From NVTR01 sp036480115 (GTDB taxonomy: Bacteria > Pseudomonadota > Alphaproteobacteria > Rhodobacterales > Rhodobacteraceae), in NCBI GenBank assembly GCA_965224795.1, contig CBDDAE010000002.1, positions 248,001 to 312,000 on the forward strand: a stretch of DNA of 64,000 nt. The letters run 5' to 3'. The notes under the pieces are model-generated. The model saw only the letters and a program-made list of their open reading frames with translations, searched no databases and had not been told where the DNA came from. The translations under genes and the position numbers were made by a program. The stretch's first letter is position 1; the number at the start of each line of letters is the position of its first letter. Positions 35,659 through 44,653 of this stretch are shown here, in pieces.

Positions 35659-37527
35659 ATGGAAAGTTTCCTGTTTCAAGCTTCGATCTACCTGGCAGCA
35701 TCTGTCGTGGCCGTGCCCATTGCCAAACAACTGGGGCTGGGTTCAGTCCTTGGCTACCTGATTGCCGGCATCGTCATTGGGCCGCTCACCGGCTTGGTCG
35801 GCTCTGAAACCCAAAGCCTGCAACACTTTGCTGAATTTGGCGTTGTGATGATGCTGTTTCTGGTGGGGCTGGAACTTGAACCTGCCGCCCTGTGGGGCAT
35901 GCGCCATCGCCTGATCGGGCTTGGTGGCTTGCAGATCGGCCTGACCACGGCTGCCATCATGGGCGGGGCCATGTTATTAGGGCTGCCCCTTAGTATCGCG
36001 CTTGCTGTGGGGCTGACATTTTCCTTAAGTTCGACGGCTATCGTATTGCAAACATTGAATGAAAAGGGGTTGATGGGCAGTAATGGAGGGCGCTCTGCGT
36101 TTTCCGTCCTACTGTCGCAGGATATCGGCGTCATCCCGATGCTGGCACTGGTGCCATTGCTGGCCATCCACGGTTTGAACAGCGGCCACGGCGACGCTGA
36201 TCACGGGGCCGAGGCGACGATGTCACTGGTCGAAGGTCTGCCCGGCTGGGGCGTCACGCTTGTAACAATCGCCGCTGTCGGCGCTGTAATCCTTGGTGGC
36301 ATTTATCTGACTCGGCCACTGTTCAAGTATATCCATTCCGCAAATTTACGCGAACTTTACACCGCCGTAGCCCTGCTGATCGTCGTTGGCATCGCCTCGC
36401 TGATGATCCTTGTTGGCTTATCCCCCGCCCTTGGAACCTTCCTTGCTGGCGTGGTTCTGGCCAACTCGGAATTTCGCCATGAACTGGAAGCAGACATTGA
36501 ACCCTTCAAAGGCCTGCTGCTGGGCCTGTTTTTCATCACCGTCGGCGCTGGTATCAATTTCACTCTACTGTTTGGCGATTTCGCCTATATCATCGGGCTG
36601 ACCGTTGCGGTGATGTCGATCAAGGCCTTCGTTCTGCTATGTCTGGCGCAGGTTTTTAAAATCCGTGGCCGCGACCGCTGGTTGTTCACCCTTAGCCTCG
36701 CACAAGCAGGGGAATTTGGTTTCGTCATGCTGTCCTTCACCGTGCAACAGGACGTGATCCCGCGCGAATTGTCTGAAACCCTGCTGCTGGTGGTAGCCTT
36801 GTCAATGCTGCTGACGCCGCTGCTTTTCATCGCCTATGACCAGATTTCCAAGCGTTTCAATGACGCCGGCACAACCCAGGACCCCGATGACATAGAATCC
36901 CAGGGCAAAGTCATCATCGCCGGTGTTGGTCGCTTTGGTCAGGTGGTCGCCCGCATGCTGCAGGGCAGCGGTTTTTCCTCAACCGTGCTGGACCACGACC
37001 TTGAGATCATCAATATCCTGCGCACCTTCGGTTTTACCGTATTCTTCGGCGACCCCACCCGCCCCGAACTGCTGCATTCCGCCGGAATAATGGAGGCTGA
37101 CATCCTCGTGGTCACGCTGGACGAACCAGATGCCGCTGTAGCGCTGGTAAAACTGGCGCGCCGCGAACGCCCCGATATCCATATCGTGGCCCGCGCCAAA
37201 GACCGCGATGAGGTCTATAAACTTTACCGCGCCGGGGCCAATGACATTGTGCGCGAAATGTTTGACAGCTCGCTTCGCGCCGGGCGCTACACGCTGGAAG
37301 CATTGGGCCTGACTGACTACGAAGCCCATACTCAGGAACGGGCCTATTACAACCTTGACCGCAAGCTACTGCGCGAAATGGCCGATGTCTGGGACCCTGA
37401 TATTCCCAACCATAAAAATGCACCGCTGGTGGAAAAAGCCAAAGCCCTTAGTGACGAATTTATGATCGAAATGTCCACAATCCTGGAAGAGCGCCGGAAC
37501 AAAGGCGAAAAACAAAAAAAATCCTGA
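35659..37527 (+). CDS. CPA2-family cation:proton antiporter with TrkA-N domain (KefB/KefC/YbaL-like)
   Basis: A 622-residue protein: about twelve membrane segments (residues 5-400), with 'GFVMLSFTVQQDVIP', then a Rossmann RCK domain (VIIAGVGRFGQVVARMLQGSGFSSTVLDHD). It would exchange K+ or Na+ for protons under redox or nucleotide control. The C-terminal tail is charged and helical. It starts 14 bases after the Lrp-type gene and might be co-transcribed with it. Confidence 0.92.
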   Translation: MESFLFQASIYLAASVVAVPIAKQLGLGSVLGYLIAGIVIGPLTGLVGSETQSLQHFAEFGVVMMLFLVGLELEPAALWGMRHRLIGLGGLQIGLTTAAIMGGAMLLGLPLSIALAVGLTFSLSSTAIVLQTLNEKGLMGSNGGRSAFSVLLSQDIGVIPMLALVPLLAIHGLNSGHGDADHGAEATMSLVEGLPGWGVTLVTIAAVGAVILGGIYLTRPLFKYIHSANLRELYTAVALLIVVGIASLMILVGLSPALGTFLAGVVLANSEFRHELEADIEPFKGLLLGLFFITVGAGINFTLLFGDFAYIIGLTVAVMSIKAFVLLCLAQVFKIRGRDRWLFTLSLAQAGEFGFVMLSFTVQQDVIPRELSETLLLVVALSMLLTPLLFIAYDQISKRFNDAGTTQDPDDIESQGKVIIAGVGRFGQVVARMLQGSGFSSTVLDHDLEIINILRTFGFTVFFGDPTRPELLHSAGIMEADILVVTLDEPDAAVALVKLARRERPDIHIVARAKDRDEVYKLYRAGANDIVREMFDSSLRAGRYTLEALGLTDYEAHTQERAYYNLDRKLLREMADVWDPDIPNHKNAPLVEKAKALSDEFMIEMSTILEERRNKGEKQKKS

Positions 37528-37540
37528 CACGCCTTCTTTT

Positions 37541-37589
37541 GTTCCAAAATACTCCCGCCGGAGGCCCCCGATTTTTCGCAGAAAAATCG
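37541..37589. terminator. Intergenic hairpin element, copy 2, plus A/T hairpin
   Basis: On the minus strand GCC-TCC-GGC is followed by GGGAGTATTTTGGAACAA (complement of 37541-37565), the same plan as the element near 12.3 kb. Next to it CGATTTTT-CGCAG-AAAAATCG (37569-37589) is a perfect 8-bp hairpin. It separates the convergent antiporter and cobT genes, so it should end transcription from both sides. Confidence 0.6.
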
Positions 37590-37620
37590 CCCCGCGACGC
37601 ACGCAGTGCGGCGCAATCCC

Positions 37621-38628
37621 TCAGCCGTCGCTTACCCCGGCCTCTGCAAATGTCGACATACCTGAATGGCAGGCAACTGCGCCCTTTAAGATACCAATTG
37701 CCAACGTGCCACCAGAACCTTCACCCAGCCGCATCCCCAACGCCAATAGCGGGGTTTTGCCAAGTTTCGCCAACAATTCCCCATGCGCCCCTTCCGCCGA
37801 TACATGCCCGGCAACCGAATGGTCCAGCGCGCCTTTTTGCGCCGCCTCCAACACTGCCGCCGCGGCCGTACAAATGAACCCATCCAAAATAACCGGAATG
37901 CGCAAATCACGCGCTCGCGCAATTGCCCCCGCCATCGCCGCCAGTTCACGTCCGCCCAGACAGCGCAAGACTTCCAACGGTTCCCGGTCCGAGTTTGCGG
38001 CCAGCCCCTGCTCCACAACCAGAGTTTTCAACGCCAACCCGGCATCATCCACCCCGGTGCCCCGACCCGTCCAATCCCCGGCATTGCCACCGAACAGCGC
38101 ACAAGCAATCGCCGCCGCCGACGTGGTATTGCCAATGCCCATTTCGCCAACCACCAGCAGATCAGCGCCGGGATCAACCGCCGCCCAGCCTGCATTCAGC
38201 GCCGCCACAACCTCAGCCTCATCCATCGCCGGGCCCTGACTGAAATCCGCTGTTGGCCGCTCCAGCTCCAGCGCATGCACATCCATTTTCGCGCCCACGG
38301 CCTTGGCCAGTTGGTTGATCGCCGCCCCACCATGGGTAAAGTTCGCCACCATTTGTGCTGTTACTTCAGCCGGAAATGCCGACACGCCTTGCGCCGTAAT
38401 TCCATGGTTTCCCGCAAACACAATGACCTGCGGAGCCTTTATTGATGGCCGGGCATTTCCGCGCCAGCCGGCATACCAAACGGCCAGATCCTCAAGCCGC
38501 CCCAAGGCGCCGGGGGGCTTGGTCAGCTGGCTGTTACGTTCCTTTGCACCAGATATCGCGTCCCCATCAGGACCCGAAAACCCGGCTATTACATCGCGAA
38601 ACTGATCAAGGCTGGTGAATGCAGTCAT
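37621..38628 (-). CDS. cobT: Nicotinate-nucleotide-dimethylbenzimidazole phosphoribosyltransferase
   Basis: A 335-residue CobT (CobU in Pseudomonas naming). Motifs: 'RNSQLTKPPGALGRLEDLAVWYAG', 'VIVFAGNHGITAQGVSAFPAEVTAQMV', 'GEMGIGNTTSAAAIACAL', and 'HVSAEGAHGELLAKLG' with the catalytic Glu. It activates the lower ligand of cobalamin as alpha-ribazole phosphate. Divergent from cobS, 76 bases apart; no cobalamin riboswitch fits in that gap. Confidence 0.96.
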   Translation of the reverse strand: MTAFTSLDQFRDVIAGFSGPDGDAISGAKERNSQLTKPPGALGRLEDLAVWYAGWRGNARPSIKAPQVIVFAGNHGITAQGVSAFPAEVTAQMVANFTHGGAAINQLAKAVGAKMDVHALELERPTADFSQGPAMDEAEVVAALNAGWAAVDPGADLLVVGEMGIGNTTSAAAIACALFGGNAGDWTGRGTGVDDAGLALKTLVVEQGLAANSDREPLEVLRCLGGRELAAMAGAIARARDLRIPVILDGFICTAAAAVLEAAQKGALDHSVAGHVSAEGAHGELLAKLGKTPLLALGMRLGEGSGGTLAIGILKGAVACHSGMSTFAEAGVSDG

Positions 38629-38704
38629 CTTCTGGCTTTCCGTTGAAACTGTAGGGACATCTCTGTATCGCTAAATCACAAACCACAAGAACGAATGGGC
38701 CGCA

Positions 38705-39466
38705 ATGACAGGCAAAAACGACATCGCCAGAATGCAACCCCGTGATATCGCCGAGGCCATTGGCCTGCTCACCCGCCTGCCGGTGACATCAACCGGCGCG
38801 CGCGGTGCAAATGCTGCCTGGGCCTGGCCCTTGGCCGGGGCGCTGGTTGGCGCGGTTGCCGCACTCGCCGCAGGGTTCACTCTCTGGCTGGGCCTGTCCC
38901 CCTGGGTTGCAGCTGGTATTGCGCTGGCCGCGCAAGTCATCCTGACCGGCGCCCTGCACGAAGACGGTTTAGCCGATTGCGCCGATGGGTTTTGGGGCAG
39001 CACAAGCCCCGAAAATCGCCTTGAGATAATGAAAGACAGCCAGATCGGCAGCTACGGCACCATCGCCCTGATCCTGTCGCTGTTGTTTCGCTGGTCGCTT
39101 ATTTTCAGCATATGCGACGCCGGATACTTGTTCGGTCCGCTGATTGCCGCCGCCGCCCTATCGCGTCTGCCGATGGTGGGATTGATGGGCTGGCTCACGC
39201 CTGCCCGCACTGATGGCCTGTCGCAAAACGTCGGGCGGCCTGACCGCGAAACCATCATTTTAGCCGGGGCAGCGGGACTATTGATCGCGCTCTTTACAAG
39301 TGGACTAATCGCCCTGCCCGGCGCGGTGATCGCGGCGCTTTTGGGCTGGGGCATGGCAAAACTGGCCCGCGCTAAGATAGGCGGTCAAACCGGCGATGTT
39401 TTGGGGGCCAGCCAGCAGGTCAGTGAAATCGGCGTGCTGGCTGTGTTTTCGGTATTATTAGCTTAG
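38705..39466 (+). CDS. cobS: Adenosylcobinamide-GDP ribazoletransferase (cobalamin synthase)
   Basis: A 253-residue membrane protein with the CobS signatures 'GLLTRLPVTSTGARGANAAWAWPLAGALVGA' and 'LHEDGLADCADGFWGS' (Asp-rich active site) and several hydrophobic segments. It joins adenosylcobinamide-GDP and ribazole (phosphate) in the membrane, the last step together with CobT. It ends 2 bases from the end of the convergent carD gene. Confidence 0.95.
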   Translation: MTGKNDIARMQPRDIAEAIGLLTRLPVTSTGARGANAAWAWPLAGALVGAVAALAAGFTLWLGLSPWVAAGIALAAQVILTGALHEDGLADCADGFWGSTSPENRLEIMKDSQIGSYGTIALILSLLFRWSLIFSICDAGYLFGPLIAAAALSRLPMVGLMGWLTPARTDGLSQNVGRPDRETIILAGAAGLLIALFTSGLIALPGAVIAALLGWGMAKLARAKIGGQTGDVLGASQQVSEIGVLAVFSVLLA

Positions 39467-39468
39467 AC

Positions 39469-39987
39469 TTAAGCAGCCGCGACAACCCGTGACATCAGCA
39501 CGTCAATAATTTCCTGCTGCGCATCTATCTCATCAGCTCCGGACACTGCGGCAAATTCGCGGGTCAGGCGTTCTAATGCGGCCTCATACAACTGGCGCTC
39601 AGAATAACTTTGCTCACGCTGTTCATCGGTCCGGTGCAAATCGCGCACCACTTCGGCAATAGCGATCAGATCACCGGAATTGATCTTTTGCTCATATTCC
39701 TGGGCCCGGCGGGACCACATGGCGCGTTTTACCCGGGCTTTGCCCTTTAGGGTGCGCATGGCATGGGCCACTTCATCACCGGTCGAAAGTGAACGCATGC
39801 CCACTTCAATCGCCTTATTGGTCGGTACCCGCAGGGTCATCTTGTCTTTTTCAAAAGCTATGACAAACAACTCCAGCTCATGTCCGGCGACTTCTTGCTT
39901 TTCGATGCTTACCACTTTGCCAACCCCGTGCGACGGGTAGACAACAAACTGGTTCGGCGAAAAATCGTATTTCTTTGACTTACTCAT
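39469..39987 (-). CDS. carD: CarD-family transcription factor (CdnL)
   Basis: A 172-residue RNA-polymerase-binding protein: N-terminal Tudor-like RID ('FVVYPSHGVGKVVSIEKQEVAGHELELFVIAF'), then a helical DNA-binding part ('RAMWSRRAQEYEQKINSGDLIAIAEVVRDLHR'). It stabilises open complexes at rRNA and housekeeping promoters. The ATG at 39987 (MSKSKKYDFSPNQF) is the usual start; the longer frame to 40089 adds an unrelated tail. It follows fdxA after 232 bases, enough for its own promoter. Confidence 0.94.
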   Translation of the reverse strand: MSKSKKYDFSPNQFVVYPSHGVGKVVSIEKQEVAGHELELFVIAFEKDKMTLRVPTNKAIEVGMRSLSTGDEVAHAMRTLKGKARVKRAMWSRRAQEYEQKINSGDLIAIAEVVRDLHRTDEQREQSYSERQLYEAALERLTREFAAVSGADEIDAQQEIIDVLMSRVVAAA

Positions 39988-40219
39988 TTTGCTCTTATCC
40001 TCATTTAGCGGTAGCTGTTGCCGCAAGAATTCACCGCTAGGGGTAAAATTTGCCCCCGGATGCATGTTCTGACTGTGTGATTTTTTCATTCAGGACAGTG
40101 GTTTGCCCGGTATTGTCTTAGCTTTCCGATGTTTTGCTTGCGGCCAGTATACCATAAAATTCGGCCCTTTTAAAGGCAGCGTCGCTCAGGGGCTTATTTG
40201 GCTAGGCATCGGGCAGGTT

Positions 40220-40558
40220 TCAACCACCCTCACCGGGTTTTTCGGAAAAGTATTTTTCCAGCTTACCCTCTTCGCCATCATGGTCGTCAGCATCTGCAGG
40301 CGCATCTTTCTTGGTGATGATCACCGGCCACATTTCGGAATATTTGCGGTTAAATTCCACCCATTTATCAGTGTCAGGTTCGGTGTCGGGGCGAATGGCA
40401 TCCACCGGGCATTCCGGTTCGCACACACCGCAGTCAATGCATTCATCCGGGTGGATGACCAACATGTTTTCGCCTTCATAAAAACAGTCAACCGGGCAGA
40501 CCTCGACACAGTCGGTGAATTTGCAGGCGATACAGGCGTCGTTAACGATATAGGTCAT
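40220..40558 (-). CDS. fdxA: Ferredoxin FdxA (7Fe type)
   Basis: A 112-residue ferredoxin. The first cluster has 'CIACKFTDCVEVCPVDCFYEG' and the second 'CIDCGVCEPECPVDAI', the pattern of [3Fe-4S]/[4Fe-4S] FdxA proteins, with an acidic tail. A low-potential electron carrier of unknown partner. Placed between carD and the S4-domain gene, an order common in Rhodobacteraceae as remembered. Confidence 0.95.
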   Translation of the reverse strand: MTYIVNDACIACKFTDCVEVCPVDCFYEGENMLVIHPDECIDCGVCEPECPVDAIRPDTEPDTDKWVEFNRKYSEMWPVIITKKDAPADADDHDGEEGKLEKYFSEKPGEGG

Positions 40559-40609
40559 GGGGGAAAGTCCGGTTCTTTGCTCCAGCGCTATTTAGTGCAG
40601 CGCGCACGA

Positions 40610-40984
40610 TCAATCAAGCACCTCACGGCGCGGAAAATCCGGGGCACGGCGTTCTTTTTTGGTCGGGCGACGGTTGGGGATGCGCTTGGGCTTGGGCGGC
40701 GTCACTTCCGGTATAGGCGTCAGGTCTTCATACAGCGTCTGTGCCTCAACCGCCGGGCCGCGCCTAGTGCCAATATCGACAATGCGCACCACCCGGATGG
40801 TATCAGCCTGCGCAAATGTCAGCGTGTCCCCGGCCCCAACCATATGGGCCGGTTTTGAAATTTTCGCTGAATTCAGCCGCACGTGGCCCGCATTCACCAG
40901 TTTTGTCGCCAAACCACGGGTTTTAAAGAATCGGGCGAACCACAGCCAACGGTCAACGCGAATGCTATCCGGTGTGTCAGCCAA
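40610..40984 (-). CDS. S4-domain RNA-binding protein (HslR/Hsp15-like)
   Basis: A 124-residue basic protein: S4 domain at 8-60 ('RVDRWLWFARFFKTRGLATKLVNAGHVRLNSAKISKPAHMVGAGDTL') and a Lys/Arg-rich tail. Hsp15-type proteins bind stalled 50S subunits carrying nascent chain. The start is a TTG at 40984, directly after the helicase stop (TGATTG), with AAGGA 10 bases before it; translation is probably coupled. Confidence 0.88.
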   Translation of the reverse strand: MADTPDSIRVDRWLWFARFFKTRGLATKLVNAGHVRLNSAKISKPAHMVGAGDTLTFAQADTIRVVRIVDIGTRRGPAVEAQTLYEDLTPIPEVTPPKPKRIPNRRPTKKERRAPDFPRREVLD

Positions 40985-43720
40985 TCAGCTATTGTCCTTT
41001 AGCCCCATCAGCGCGGCGGCGAATGGGTTGTCCGGGTCAATCACGTCCTTTTTTGCCGGGCGGGCGCTATAGGACTGCGGCTTGTTATCGCGGGACGGAC
41101 GTTTGCCCTTTTGCGGCGGTTTTTTGCGTTTTCCCTGCGGTTTCGGGCGACCTTCCTGTGCCGGACGCTCGACACGTTCCGGGCGAAAGCCACCCCATTT
41201 AAAGGTGTAGAACACTTCCATTTCCGGGCCTTCGTCAGGCACGGGCTCAGGGGTTGATGCAGACTCTGCTTCATCGGTCTTTTCGGCAGGCTCTTCCACC
41301 TTTTCGACGTCCACCTCCTTAGGTGCATCCGCCACAATCGCCTTCACCTTTTCCCGCTCACCTTTTTCGGCCTTATAGCCCAATCCTGCCATCAGATCGG
41401 CAAACTGTTCCAGTGTCATACCGGAAATTGACAACATATCCGGGTTGGCTTCAAAGCCACCCCGGCTGTCCATCACCCGCAGCATATCGGCCAACCGTTC
41501 CAGCATATCAATGCGGATCGCCCGCTCACCCGCTTGCCGGTATCCCGACATGGCATGAAAGCCTTTGGGCGCAGATTTCACCGACGGGATCGTCACCAAT
41601 CCCGGCGGCGGGCTTTCAGGAAATTCATCCAAGCCGTTGACAAGGGACCATAAAATCAGCCGCAACCGGGTGGGAGCGGGTTTTAGCAAAGCAGGCATGA
41701 AAATCGTAAACTGACCAAAGCGAATGCCATGTTTGCGCAAAGTCGCGCGGGCATCCTGATCCAGTTCCTTAACATCGGCTGCAACCGCATCGCGGGTCAA
41801 AACCCCCAAAGCTTCGGCCATCTGAAAGGCAAATCCCTTGGCCAGCCCGGTCAACGTTTCATCGCGCCCCATGTCCAGCATCGGTTCAAACAGGGTGGCG
41901 ATCTTGCGGTCAATAAAGTGCTGCAGGCGTCGCTGTACTTTGGCCGCCACATCTGCGCCTGCTTCCTCATCAACGAAGGCTTCGGCCACCGGTTTCAGGG
42001 CCTCGGCCCCCTTTACCAGCTTGCCAACCGCATGTTCGCCCCACATCAACCCACCCTGTTCGGTATAATCAATCTCGGTATCGGGGGCGTTGTAAAACCG
42101 GTCAGCGCGCAAATGGAACTCTGGCGCCAACGCGGCAAAACTGGCCGTGCGCAAAGTCTTGGCTTCTTCGGGTGTGGCCCCCGGATCTTGCGAAAATCGA
42201 AAGCCCTCCAGACGGCCCACAGGTTGGCCCTCTACCGTTACATCACCACTGTCACTCACATCCACCACCAGGCTCTCCTTTTGTTTCAAGCGGCGCAGTA
42301 AAACAGACGTGCGCCGGTCGATAAATTTTTCTGTCAGCGCGCTGTGTAAAGCGTCCGACAGGCGGTCTTCTACAGCGCGCGTCACCCCGCGCCAATGGTT
42401 TTCGTCATCCAGCCAGCCCTTGCGCTGTGCCACATAGGTCCATGTGCGGATAAACGCCAAGCGTTTGGATATCATATCAATATCGCCATCACTGCGATCA
42501 AGACGGCTGATCTGCGCGTTCAGCCAGTCATCCGGCACCCGGCCCAGATCGGACAGATAGCCATGGATAGTTTCCAGCAGGCTGACATGTTCGCCGGTGG
42601 AAATGCTGCGAAAATCCGGGATGCGGCAGATATCCCACAGCAATTGCACCGCTGGCGCATCTGTAACGCGGCCCAGACATTCCGGTATCGCCGCCAATGC
42701 TTTTAGCGCCACCAGATCATCGGCTTCGCGGGTGCGCAGTAACCACGGATCATCCGGAGCAAGTTCTAGCGACGCAATCAAAGTTTTGACGCTGCCAAAA
42801 GACAGCCTTGAATTGCGCCATTGCAGTTTTTCGATGGGGCGAAACCGGTGATCCATAATCGCGCGCGCCACTTCATCGGGTATTTTGCCGGTATCGCCCG
42901 TGGTGCCAAACGTCCCCGGCTGCAAATACCGCCCGGCCCGTCCGGCAATTTGTGCCAGCTCATTGGGGGCAAGGGCGCGCATCCGGCGGCCATCAAATTT
43001 GTTCAGCGCCGAAAACGCCACATGGTCGATATCCAGGTTCAGCCCCATGCCAATGGCATCCGTAGCCACCAGATAATCAACATCGCCGTTTTGGTACAAT
43101 TCCACCTGCGCGTTGCGGGTACGCGGGCTAAGCGCCCCCATAACAACGGCCACACCGCCCTTTTGTCGGCGCAGCAATTCGCCAATGGCATACACATTTT
43201 CAACCGAAAACCCGACAATTGCACTGCGCGCGGGTATCCGACTTGTCTTTTTCGAACCTGTATGGGTCAATTCGGAAAACCTGTCGCGGAACATGAACTG
43301 CGCCTCTGGCACTAGATCACTGATGGCCTTTTTCATCGTGTCAGACCCCAGAAACAGAGTTTCTTTCAACCCACGCGCATGCAGCAACCGGTCGGTGAAG
43401 ACATGGCCGCGCTCAGGGTCGGCACATAGCTGCACCTCATCCACCGCCAGGAAATCAGCGCCATTGCCCAATGGCATCGCTTCAACCGTCGATACCCAAT
43501 ACTGCGCCCGCGGCGGCACGATGCGTTCTTCACCAGTGACCAGCGCCACAACCGAGGGGCCCCGCAACGCCACGATTTTATCATAAACTTCCCGCGCCAA
43601 CAGCCGCAACGGCAAGCCGATCACACCACTGGAATAGCCCAGCATCCGTTCAATTGCATAATGGGTTTTACCAGTATTGGTGGGGCCAAGCACGGCGGTA
43701 GTGTTGGATTGGTCGTGCAT
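40985..43720 (-). CDS. SUV3-like SF2 RNA/DNA helicase
   Basis: A 911-residue helicase. Motif I is LGPTNTGKTH (about 11-20), motif II DEVQ in 'FLAVDEVQLCAD', then 'ATDAIGMGLNLDIDHVAF' and 'AQIAGRAGR' (motif VI). This resembles Suv3 of the mitochondrial degradosome, common in Alphaproteobacteria. The C-terminal third is Lys/Pro/Glu-rich, with a basic end that may bind RNA. It heads or continues a TPR-helicase-S4-fdxA series. Role in RNA turnover is inferred from the family. Confidence 0.9.
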   Translation of the reverse strand: MHDQSNTTAVLGPTNTGKTHYAIERMLGYSSGVIGLPLRLLAREVYDKIVALRGPSVVALVTGEERIVPPRAQYWVSTVEAMPLGNGADFLAVDEVQLCADPERGHVFTDRLLHARGLKETLFLGSDTMKKAISDLVPEAQFMFRDRFSELTHTGSKKTSRIPARSAIVGFSVENVYAIGELLRRQKGGVAVVMGALSPRTRNAQVELYQNGDVDYLVATDAIGMGLNLDIDHVAFSALNKFDGRRMRALAPNELAQIAGRAGRYLQPGTFGTTGDTGKIPDEVARAIMDHRFRPIEKLQWRNSRLSFGSVKTLIASLELAPDDPWLLRTREADDLVALKALAAIPECLGRVTDAPAVQLLWDICRIPDFRSISTGEHVSLLETIHGYLSDLGRVPDDWLNAQISRLDRSDGDIDMISKRLAFIRTWTYVAQRKGWLDDENHWRGVTRAVEDRLSDALHSALTEKFIDRRTSVLLRRLKQKESLVVDVSDSGDVTVEGQPVGRLEGFRFSQDPGATPEEAKTLRTASFAALAPEFHLRADRFYNAPDTEIDYTEQGGLMWGEHAVGKLVKGAEALKPVAEAFVDEEAGADVAAKVQRRLQHFIDRKIATLFEPMLDMGRDETLTGLAKGFAFQMAEALGVLTRDAVAADVKELDQDARATLRKHGIRFGQFTIFMPALLKPAPTRLRLILWSLVNGLDEFPESPPPGLVTIPSVKSAPKGFHAMSGYRQAGERAIRIDMLERLADMLRVMDSRGGFEANPDMLSISGMTLEQFADLMAGLGYKAEKGEREKVKAIVADAPKEVDVEKVEEPAEKTDEAESASTPEPVPDEGPEMEVFYTFKWGGFRPERVERPAQEGRPKPQGKRKKPPQKGKRPSRDNKPQSYSARPAKKDVIDPDNPFAAALMGLKDNS

Positions 43721-43729
43721 GAAAAGCCC

Positions 43730-44290
43730 CTAAAGGCTGGTCCCGCCAACCTTTTCTTCCAGTCGAAGAATTATATCTTCTATGCCCCGGGAATGGGGAT
43801 GTATAGCCTGCACTTGCCGATACGCACTTAGCGCCTTTTCTGGCAATTCAAGCTGTTCCATAATCATGCCCAACCCCGACAGCGCCCCGAAATGGCGCGG
43901 GTTCAACGCCAACGTGCGTTTGATGTCATCAATCGACGGGCCAAACAGACCTGCCTGAAAATACGCCGTTGCACGGGCATTCCAACCTTCGGCAAATTCC
44001 GGCGCGTGATCTGTAAGCGCTGTCAGATGCTCAATCGCCACTTCGAACTCGCCGGCCTGCATCGCCGAACGTCCGCGTTCCAATAGCAAATCCATTGCCG
44101 AAGACCCGGAATGCGACCATTCGCGCCAGATATCGGACACCACCCTTTCCCAATCCGGGGTTTCAACATCGCTTAATTCGGTGAATAGCTGGTCCAGCCG
44201 TTCCGACTGGGCGAAAACTGGCACAGAAAAAACCAGTATCAGGCAAAATGCCGTAACGATTGGTTTGAGAATTCGGTTTAAAAGAGTCAT
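43730..44290 (-). CDS. Secreted TPR-repeat protein
   Basis: A 186-residue protein with a signal peptide (cleavage near SVPVFAQ, residue 28) and about three TPR units, e.g. 'GWNARATAYFQAGLFGPSIDDIKRTLALNPRHFGALSGLGMIMEQLELPEKALSAYRQVQAIHP'. It would act as a periplasmic scaffold. It lies 9 bases before the helicase gene, in the same direction. Confidence 0.85.
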   Translation of the reverse strand: MTLLNRILKPIVTAFCLILVFSVPVFAQSERLDQLFTELSDVETPDWERVVSDIWREWSHSGSSAMDLLLERGRSAMQAGEFEVAIEHLTALTDHAPEFAEGWNARATAYFQAGLFGPSIDDIKRTLALNPRHFGALSGLGMIMEQLELPEKALSAYRQVQAIHPHSRGIEDIILRLEEKVGGTSL

Positions 44291-44362
44291 AACAGAATCA
44301 ATTCTAACGTAACGGGCGAAAAAATCGACCGTTACGCGGTCACAATTAAGGGAACGAACTAA

Positions 44363-44650
44363 ATGAGTGATGTAATTGAGTCAGCCGTCAAAGCGCTGAA
44401 CGAAAAAATTGATGGCGGATTTGACGGCGTGGCCAAGTTTGCGATTGAGGGTGAAGGCGCTATCATGATCGACGGCGAAGGTGCGCGTGCTGGCGACGAT
44501 GAAGCCGAAGTAACGCTAAGTGCCGATTCTGACACGTTTCAGGCCATTCTGTCTGGCGATCTGAACGCCACTTCCGCCTTTATGACCGGCAAGCTGACAG
44601 TTGACGGTGACATGGGTAAAGCCATGCAATTGGGCGCAGTCCTGACCTGA
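44363..44650 (+). CDS. SCP2 sterol-carrier domain protein
   Basis: A 95-residue single-domain SCP2 protein ('FAIEGEGAIMIDGEG', 'VTLSADSDTFQAILSGDLNATSAFMTGKLTVDGDMGKAM'), a lipid- or acyl-binding fold of cytoplasmic location. It overlaps in context with the alpha/beta hydrolase starting 3 bases later, so lipid turnover is a plausible shared task. Confidence 0.9.
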   Translation: MSDVIESAVKALNEKIDGGFDGVAKFAIEGEGAIMIDGEGARAGDDEAEVTLSADSDTFQAILSGDLNATSAFMTGKLTVDGDMGKAMQLGAVLT

Positions 44651-44653
44651 ACC

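Noticed and set aside
38629..38704. Cobalamin riboswitch between cobT and cobS
   Set aside because: The gap is only 76 bases, too short for the aptamer, and no B12-box-like sequence is seen.
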